From Agrypnia vestita (Eukaryota; Arthropoda; Insecta; Trichoptera; Phryganeidae), in assembly GCA_016648135.1 (NCBI GenBank), contig JADDOH010004037.1, forward strand, positions 62,001 through 126,000: DNA of 64,000 nt, given 5' to 3'. Shown here in pieces: positions 60,801-64,000 of this stretch; position 1 is the stretch's first letter; each line of letters opens with the position of its first letter. The notes beneath the pieces were generated by a model. That model ran no database searches and was not told where the DNA came from. It saw nothing but the letters and a program-made list of their open reading frames with translations. Made by a program: the position numbers and the translations under genes.

Positions 60801-62508
60801 GTGTTAATTCATATTGAATAAAGAAAAGAAATATTTAGTGGTGTATACCAAGTCGTGTTTTATTTAATTATTAAATGTCACCACAAAGTTATAAATCGTT
60901 CATTGAAGAAGTATTATTATTTATTTATTTATTATTTTTTAAATATTTTTGGGACGTTTAAAAGCACTCGAGGCCTCTTTAAGGGTCGATTCAGCCCCAG
61001 AAAGGGATGTGAATAAAAAAGACAAGCAAATAAGGATGGTGGTACATACAAATATGTAGTCAAGTTGTCACTACGATGCTATTTTAAATGAATGCAAATT
61101 CATCCAGTTTACAGGAAAAAGTAAATCAGGAACACAAGAGTAAACAATGTGGTAATATTATTAATTCAATATACAACATCAATGTCAAGTCTGCTTACTA
61201 CATCGCACGTAACGTAATTCCATGCGCAATTTTCCATCTGAAATCACTGTGCATCCAGGATAATATTTTTTTTTGTATCAAACGTATATTTATGAACCAA
61301 ACATTTTCTTTGTTTGTCAGTAAGCTTGTTAAGTGATACAGACAGGCTTCGTATCCAAATTAATACATGTGGAGTTGTATCATGGATCAACTAAGGAGAC
61401 ATGTGCGTAACCTATATAAAATATTTGTGGACACTGAACGGGTTAATTAACAGGGTTATATGGTAAACATTAATAACCTTGCAGGATGCGTGATTATGAG
61501 TCGAAAATATTCTAGCTATTATGACCTAATATCAATAGTTATGGAGATATGCGACATCAAAGTTTGCATTTTTTTTTCAATATTTTTAACTTATTTTTTG
61601 TAAAACGTTGAATTATCATTACAGTAACTTATATTGATTACAAAAAATTCATTCGTTTCAATACAAGTTAAATAAAATGATAAAAACCCTGAAAATTTTC
61701 CAATTGGAATTTGAAGATGTTTATTTTTTATTTTACGTGTATTAAAGTGAATGAATTTTTCAAATTCGATATAAGTTACTGTAATGATAGTCCAACGTTT
61801 TACAAAAAATAAGTCAGAAATATTGAGAAAAAAAATGCAAACTTTGATATCGCATATTTCCATAACTATTGATATTAGGTCAGAATATCTAGAACATTTT
61901 CGACTGATAATCAAGGCGGGAACATAGTCCTGCAAGGTTATTAATGTTTACCATATAACCCTGTATACAGCAATACCCGGATAAATCAAAATTTGTCATA
62001 AATTTTTAAAATACACAAGTCCCAAAATGTAATGTTATAGTTGACTAACCCCGATAATTTGAAAACTTCGAAAAAACAAATATTTTAGTTAAAAAGTTAA
62101 AAATTGTAATAAAAATATGTTCCACATTCTAATATACATATGCATTTATAAATTTTCAGATTAAGAAAACAATAATTTAAACGGGGAGTTGGATAAATGT
62201 TACAAAGTACAATAATAGTAACAGACACAACAAGAGTGAAAACAAGTACTAAAGCGAGTCAAGAAAGCAGGCAGACACAGTCATGCTGGCTCTAACAGAA
62301 ACACGATGCGCACTTGCAGGGCTGTGAGACACAAATTGAATCGAGTAAGCTTCGTTAGTTGTTAGTGTGTACCGACCTGTGCAGGAAGGTGATTCCCTCC
62401 TCCCCGCAGCTGTCCCCCCGGTCGTAGGGCTTGCCTCCCGCACCCCGCCAGGCCTTCTCCGAGCACGAGGGCGTGGGCAGGTTCTGGGACGTGGTGGGGG
62501 ACGCGGGC
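36851..62508 (-). CDS. TMEM94-like P-type-ATPase-related membrane protein, C-terminal eleven exons (5' end off window)
   Basis: Orthology to human TMEM94 (KIAA0195) is clear. TMEM94 is an ER multi-pass protein related to P-type ATPases and linked to magnesium transport. Exons in transcript order are 62377-62508, 59035-59182, 57938-58114, 53279-53487, 52355-52478, 45998-46120, 45223-45390, 41919-42198, 39320-39413, 38628-38795 and 36851-36923. Phases agree throughout, giving about 564 codons. Diagnostic blocks are NVPLLVSLFTDCT and IMQEYGQVV in exon 53279-53487, LNSIPCSIS, LARHLM, FVHRQHSLWRKS in 39320-39413, and the terminal TKLGMNSPF identical to the vertebrate end. Several hydrophobic segments fit the C-terminal membrane helices. 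The upstream ATPase-like domain would lie past base 64000. Large introns carry most of the window's transposons. The acceptor at 46121 is weak and was chosen by alignment. Confidence 0.92.
36924..38627 (-). other. Last TMEM94 intron
   Basis: The intron is AT-rich. A segment at about 38497-38580 (TAATTATGTCCAGCCACAAA) resembles the flank at 48529-48605, part of the Penelope-type repeat set. Nothing else was recognised. Confidence 0.45.
40435..41719 (+). mobile_element. Complete mariner element (Hsmar1/cecropia-like) with TA duplication
   Basis: Inverted terminal repeats (TTAGGTCCTTACATATGAAA at both ends, about 28 bp) are flanked by TA at 40433-40434 and 41720-41721. The length is 1285 bp. 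The transposase begins at ATG 40623 with an HTH domain (YRVIYEYEF, VRFWFQRF) and shifts frame near 40820-40830. It then reads through to the stop at about 41641. The catalytic set is present: CDEKW, HDNARPHT and a third Asp in YSPDLAPTDYHFF with D34D spacing. The WVPHEL linker and the C-terminal RWQKCID are kept. The protein closely resembles SETMAR/Hsmar1-type mariners. One frameshift makes it non-autonomous as read, but the ends look mobilisable. Confidence 0.93.
42315..42793. mobile_element. Nested palindrome, outer fold-back
   Basis: The outer arms (about 42315-42390 and 42722-42793) share AAAAATAAACA, TGTTATAACTCTACTTGA and the complements. They enclose the near-perfect Penelope-type palindrome at 42539-42731. 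A partial arm copy lies near 50960-51005 (AAACTCAAGTAGAGTAATAAC). Confidence 0.7.
42539..42731. repeat. Near-perfect 190 bp palindrome with two head-to-head hammerhead-like motifs (H3, H4)
   Basis: The centre is at about 42635. Each arm carries, outward from the centre, CTGATGA (42617-42623 reverse; 42646-42652 forward), a GAGAAC/GTTCTC stem and GAAACATG. It then runs through an A/T stretch to TAGTGGTGAAAACAAAG and a TTTGTGTTTTATTTT end. GAACTTTGTGGTGACATTA lies just outside on the left. Confidence 0.75.
43347..45015 (-). mobile_element. LINE family L2, copy b, interrupted by a DNA transposon
   Basis: Reading the reverse strand, a LINE C-terminal frame begins near 45015 (RRIGMSWAAFGKLKY). 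It is broken by the insertion at 43845-44963 and resumes KKKEITINLKRKAF, CILPVMTYGEK, QRSMERSMLGVS and RWADDI down to a (GAA)n tail at about 43347. Joining the two sides across the TA target keeps the frame. The copy is 5'-truncated and has a few later defects. Confidence 0.85.
43845..44963. mobile_element. pogo/Tc1-type DNA element nested in the LINE (TA duplication)
   Basis: It begins CAGTAAAACTTCGATTTTAC and ends AGTTTTGCTG, with TA at 43843-43844 and 44964-44965. The host LINE codons flank it directly, so its borders are exact to the base. No transposase is recognised. An internal hairpin (AAAAAGGGACACATTA with its inverse, about 44189-44226) is perfect. Confidence 0.8.
45127..45160. repeat. 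(TC)n microsatellite
   Basis: An uninterrupted run of CT dinucleotides lies just past a TMEM94 exon, in its intron. Confidence 0.9.
45560..45985 (+). repeat. Dispersed repeat R, copy 2
   Basis: It is the same sequence type as 12246-12640, ending CTATTAGGGTCATCAATGAC, CTGTTGACGGTCTGTATG and an A-rich tail. It stops 13 bases before a TMEM94 exon. Confidence 0.6.
46178..47315. mobile_element. pogo-like element with TA duplication
   Basis: The termini CAGTAGACTCCGATTACCC and GATAATCGGCAGTCTGCTG are flanked by TA at 46176-46177 and 47316-47317. CCGGATAATC motifs repeat near the right end. No transposase is recognised. A MITE (46982-47114) sits inside. Confidence 0.65.
46982..47114. mobile_element. 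MITE family F3-like, copy 3, nested
   Basis: GGCCCAGTTGTTTCAACTTG on the left mirrors CAACTTGATGCAACCGGGCC on the right, with AAAAGTT arms and an internal GTTAACAAAC. Its layout is like the F3 copies but the arms have diverged. Confidence 0.6.
47666..47760 (-). repeat. Penelope-type repeat, TGATGATGG variant (H10)
   Basis: On the reverse strand CTGATGA (47746-47752), a GGACCC/GGGATCC stem and GAAACG (to 47720) form the hammerhead-like layout, followed by GGCCAGAAAG. It matches the plus-strand copy at 53826-53962 and, in part, 58525-58605. Confidence 0.6.
47865..48545. mobile_element. Element with inverted hammerhead-like arms (H6, H7)
   Basis: The left arm (reverse strand, CTGATGA at 47933-47939, GAAACC to 47912) and the right arm (CTGATGA 48462-48468, then GATAC/GTATC stem and GAAAT) are inverted. 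They share TAGACGTAGAGTTA-type flanks and TTAAGTGGTT ends. Between them lies a LINE-derived fragment at 48010-48185. Confidence 0.65.
48010..48185 (+). pseudogene. LINE C-terminal fragment
   Basis: The frame ILGSKWYNSL, QFKKEVKSLIFNN to a stop resembles the last residues of CR1/jockey-type ORF2 proteins. Only the tail is present. Confidence 0.5.
49111..49749. mobile_element. Fold-back MITE family F2, copy 2
   Basis: The ends CCGTATTCTGAAAATAGC and TATTTTCAGAATCGGG are inverted. The arm segment TCTGGATCTTTAAGATC occurs three times (about 49131, 49355 and inverted at about 49707), so the element looks internally duplicated. It is related to 8218-8807. Confidence 0.75.
49750..51020. other. TMEM94 intron stretch, unassigned
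   Basis: Short open frames are present (for example 50392-50583 plus strand). Positions 50440-50530 and 50600-50760 are richer in GC, but I recognise no protein. Near 50960-51005 there is an arm like that of the 42315 element. Confidence 0.35.
51021..52118. mobile_element. pogo-like element containing a Penelope-type inverted pair
   Basis: The ends are CAGTAGAATCTCG and CGGGGTTTTACTG. Inside, TTTGATTAATTACATCTACA (about 51276) and its inverse (about 51400-51425) flank a hammerhead-like motif H8 (CTGACGA 51374-51380, GAAAC 51396-51400) whose middle stem is poor. Confidence 0.55.
52800..53060 (-). pseudogene. LINE reverse-transcriptase C-terminal fragment
   Basis: The reverse-strand frame KMKIYKTCVRPIMTYGIET, TTRTS is typical of the post-RT region of insect LINEs. 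It is short, with broken frames on both sides. Confidence 0.6.
53826..53962. repeat. Fold-back with hammerhead-like motif H9
   Basis: The arms CTTCTGGTTTGTGTTTTCTG and CAGAAAACACAAACCAGAAG are perfect inverse copies. Between them lies CTGATGA (53872-53878), a GGACCC/GGGATCC stem-loop and GAAAC (53899-53903). Confidence 0.7.
54378..54390 (+). repeat. Target-site duplication, left copy
   Basis: TAAATTAATTACA at this position is repeated exactly at 57888-57900, flanking the RTE-like LINE. Confidence 0.8.
54391..57887 (+). mobile_element. Near full-length RTE-like LINE with target-site duplication
   Basis: The element has a 404-base 5' region, then ATG 54795. An endonuclease of the apurinic type follows (IGVWNIRGG, VGYAPVN, LAGDLNGWVG, SMIDFVVIDSR, ETDHFLV). 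The reverse transcriptase carries WRRAVIMPLYKGKGS, NYRAISLLSS, FVDLQKAYDR, GVKHGCVMSPWLFN and LLYSDDAV, the YADD-type box with Ser. The C-terminus is GHVERM, RPRKTWHDQ. The 3' end is a (GTTA)n tail. Defects are stops at 56415-56417 and 56658-56660 and frameshifts near 56815 and 57118. It lies in a TMEM94 intron, antisense to the gene. A 13 bp duplication flanks it. Confidence 0.92.
57888..57900 (+). repeat. Target-site duplication, right copy
   Basis: TAAATTAATTACA repeats 54378-54390. It begins in the last T of the (GTTA)n tail and ends 37 bases before a TMEM94 exon. Confidence 0.8.
58525..58605 (-). repeat. Fragment of the TGATGATGG repeat (H12)
   Basis: GTTTTCTGGGATATTATGC and TCTGGCCGACTTTCGGATCC parallel 47666-47745, but the CTGATGA half is lost. 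Confidence 0.5.
58660..58864. mobile_element. Fold-back MITE with poly-A/T centre
   Basis: TAACCCACAAATCGAC on the left is inverted as GTCGATTTGTGGGTTA on the right. ATTTAATTATATCTTTAAT and its inverse form the inner arms around a centre at about 58763. No ORF is present. Confidence 0.7.
59419..59862 (+). mobile_element. RTE-like LINE, degenerate tail copy
   Basis: It starts at GGAGCTGGCAGAAGAGGAAC, equivalent to about 57422 in the long copy. It contains GTTGAGCGAATGAATGAGG and GGCGACCGTGGAAGACGTGG with deletions, and ends in (GTAA)n. Several frameshifts are present. Confidence 0.8.
59895..60420 (-). pseudogene. LINE C-terminal fragment (CR1/L2-type)
   Basis: The reverse-strand segment FQVQSARLWNQL, TTFKSRLKQFHL is the common tail of several non-LTR families. 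The surrounding frame is broken, and a 3' UTR-like stretch follows toward 59895. Confidence 0.55.
60619..60872. repeat. Large palindrome with two hammerhead-like hairpins (H11)
   Basis: The arms run from AATTAAATAAAACACGAC to GTCGTGTTTTATTTAATT, with a centre at about 60745. Each arm has a GGGAAC/GTTCCC-type stem next to GAAAC or AAAAC and a CTGAGGA or CTAAGGG box. A TGTCACCACAAAGTT flank on the right is shared with 42518 and 21725. Confidence 0.7.
61450..61965. mobile_element. Fold-back element F1, copy d
   Basis: The ends are ACAGGGTTATATGG and CCATATAACCCTGT. The tips AACATTAATAACCTTGCAGG are the c-type, with the family core inside (ATCATTACAGTAACTTATAT). It lies in a TMEM94 intron. Confidence 0.85.
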
Positions 62509-62801
62509 CTGCACGTTGAGGGGTTAGTAAGCGAGCGACTATCTAATTCCGATTGAACTGTGATTGTAGAAAAAAGCAACGAGAACATTCATCCGCAACG
62601 AGGACTCAGTGAAGGAGCTCGCAAGAGATTGGTTCAAAATAAAACATGGATAACCCGTATACAAGGTGTCTCGTAGCAGTCTTATTTGTTAAATTTTGAA
62701 TAAAAAATATTCTCTACACTTTGGATGAAATGTCGTCAGTTTGCAATTTTTATTTATTTTTGGTTTATCTTATTATAAAAGTAACTTATATTGTGTGTGT
62801 A

Positions 62802-62962
62802 ACGTGTTAGAGGCATCGGAAGACCTCAAAAGAGATGGGCCGATGATATTGTCGCTGTGGGGGGAAAGAAACGGTTACGTAGTCAACAACAGGGAAGAAT
62901 GGAAAAATAAGGAAGAGGCCTATATCCAGCAGTGGAAAGACGAAGGCTGATGAAGAAAGTGA
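62802..62962 (+). mobile_element. LINE family L2, 3'-tail copy c
   Basis: Blocks GGAAGACCTCAAAAGAGATG, GAGGCCTATATCCAGCAG and GACGAAGGCTGATGAAG match copies a and b. The copy is very short. Confidence 0.75.
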
Positions 62963-62974
62963 CGTGTAACCCAA

Positions 62975-63120
62975 GAAAACATGCATTAAGCAATAGAATG
63001 GTCAATATTTGGAACAGTTTGCCCGAGGGCGTTGTGTCTGCAGCCAGTGTCAACCATTTAAGAATAGGCTGGATATTCAAATGAGAGACAGTGATATGGG
63101 CCTATCAGCTTAGCTGCCTG
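62975..63120 (+). pseudogene. Second LINE C-terminal fragment
   Basis: The frame SNRMVNIWNSLPEGVVSAAS followed by a frameshifted FKNRLD-like end is a common non-LTR C-terminal signature. It abuts the L2 tail, and an (AAT)n run follows at about 63127. Confidence 0.6.
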
Positions 63121-63164
63121 CCCATTAATAATAATAATATTAAATTATAAAAATTCATTTTCTT

Positions 63165-63305
63165 TGTCATATAAAATGATTAAAACTTTGCAGAAATTTG
63201 AAATAACCTTTTTTGTAAAGTTTTTGTCATTTTGCTCGACTTGTATCAAAGCGAATGAATTTTTAATATTCGAAATAAATTCCTTTCATTATAATCCAAC
63301 ATTAT
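63165..63305 (+). repeat. Fold-back family F1, core fragment g
   Basis: The block AAAATGATTAAAACTTTGCA, TTTTTGTCATTTTGCTCGAC and GCGAATGAATTTTTAATATT is the F1 centre, without tips. Confidence 0.5.
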
Positions 63306-63692
63306 ATAGAAAACTAGAGGACCCGGCAGACGTTGTCCTGCCTGAACATTGGCCTTTCGTTTGGGTGGCATAAATCCTAGAACCCGACCGCAGCGCCACC
63401 TACCAGGTACATTTGTGAATTTAACCTTTTCCCTGCCGGCCATACAAAACTCTAACCATCCCCGTATGCCGGGCATTTTTTTCAAATTTAAAAAAATAAA
63501 ATTGAGAAATTTAAAAGCAGCTTATATTTAAAAATGTGAAAACTCACCATATTACGATGTTTTACGAAATATTAATACCATTTTCTTCACTTAAATCACT
63601 AAAATTGTCTGGCACAAATATAGAAACAGGGTTGTCACAAGTTCACAAAATAAAGTAAGATTTTTTTTTATTATGTTCTAAAACACTATCTT

Positions 63693-64000
63693 CTACCTAC
63701 TATAATCCTCCAGCGTATGATACAGTTCAAAACATGGTTCCACACATAAAGCTACGTCGCACTGTTTACATCTATACCGCGATTCTCGTCTTTTCTTTTT
63801 TGCTGAACACACCACACATCTTTTGGATGCTGGTTGTTTCTGTGCGGTCTCAGGAAATTTCCCCACAAAATGCCTCTCTACTAATCGAGATGGCAACTCA
63901 GATTTCCGTTTCCTCATAGATTCTGCTTTCGGCACAGATGATTGTCGATGCTGATAAAAAAGTTGACGTATGATTTCTAATTGAAAATCTGCAATGGGTT
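63693..64000 (-). pseudogene. piggyBac-like transposase, C-terminal part (runs off the window)
   Basis: The reverse-strand frame is open to the window edge. It contains LVERHFVGKFP and a cysteine-rich tail, CVVCSAKKKRRESRY then CKQCDVALCVEPCF and YHTLEDYSR with a stop. That is the C-terminal zinc finger of piggyBac transposases. Whether the rest is intact cannot be judged. It sits in the TMEM94 intron. Confidence 0.85.

Noticed and set aside
63312..63345. GACCCGGCAGACGTTGTCC-like word
   Set aside because: It resembles a repeat I have seen in many invertebrate genomes, but I cannot name it with confidence or define its borders here.
1..64000. CRISPR arrays, operons, rRNA or intact tRNA genes
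   Set aside because: None was seen. The tRNA-like heads belong to SINEs, and the organism is a eukaryote.

Overview
The window is nuclear DNA from an insect, most probably a moth or butterfly (Lepidoptera). The evidence is AT-rich non-coding DNA, spliceosomal GT-AG introns, six conserved animal genes, and a dense, varied load of transposons (RTE-like and CR1/jockey-like LINEs, Penelope-like, mariner, piggyBac, pogo-like, tRNA-derived SINEs, fold-back MITEs). The order-level assignment is inference only.

Layout. 1-3700 is repeat-rich: a SINE, a 5'-truncated LINE and a GC-rich patch. 3733-8982 (+) is thymidylate kinase in six exons. 8983-13063 is repeats. 13064-20378 (-) is the Puf-family nucleolar protein PUM3/penguin in eight exons. 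20379-22792 is a repeat-bearing divergent spacer. 22793-24955 (+) is nibrin as one uninterrupted ORF. 24956-27505 is a convergent spacer with a SINE and MITEs. 27506-30400 (-) is the CSB/ERCC6/Rad26 SNF2 ATPase, also in one exon. A 595 bp divergent spacer separates it from 30996-34728 (+), a MKK3/MKK6-type (licorne) kinase in three exons. 34729-36850 is a convergent spacer holding a fold-back element. 36851-62508 (-) is the C-terminal 564 or so codons (eleven exons) of a TMEM94-like membrane protein; its 5' part lies beyond the right edge. Its large introns carry a complete mariner, a near full-length RTE-like LINE, a DNA transposon nested in a LINE, and several large palindromes. The right edge cuts into a piggyBac transposase.

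How the genes relate. Thymidylate kinase (dTTP supply), nibrin (double-strand break sensing) and CSB (transcription-coupled repair) are all DNA-metabolism genes within 27 kb, but they sit on different strands with independent spacers, so this is probably chance proximity. The strongest signal not explained by ordinary gene annotation is a recurring hairpin motif, CTGANGA, then a short stem-loop, then GAAAC, found at about a dozen places and often as head-to-head palindromes. It resembles the hammerhead ribozyme core described in Penelope-like elements, and a Penelope reverse-transcriptase fragment is present at 32473-32890. All exon boundaries were read by eye from splice consensus, reading-frame continuity and remembered family alignments; no search was run.
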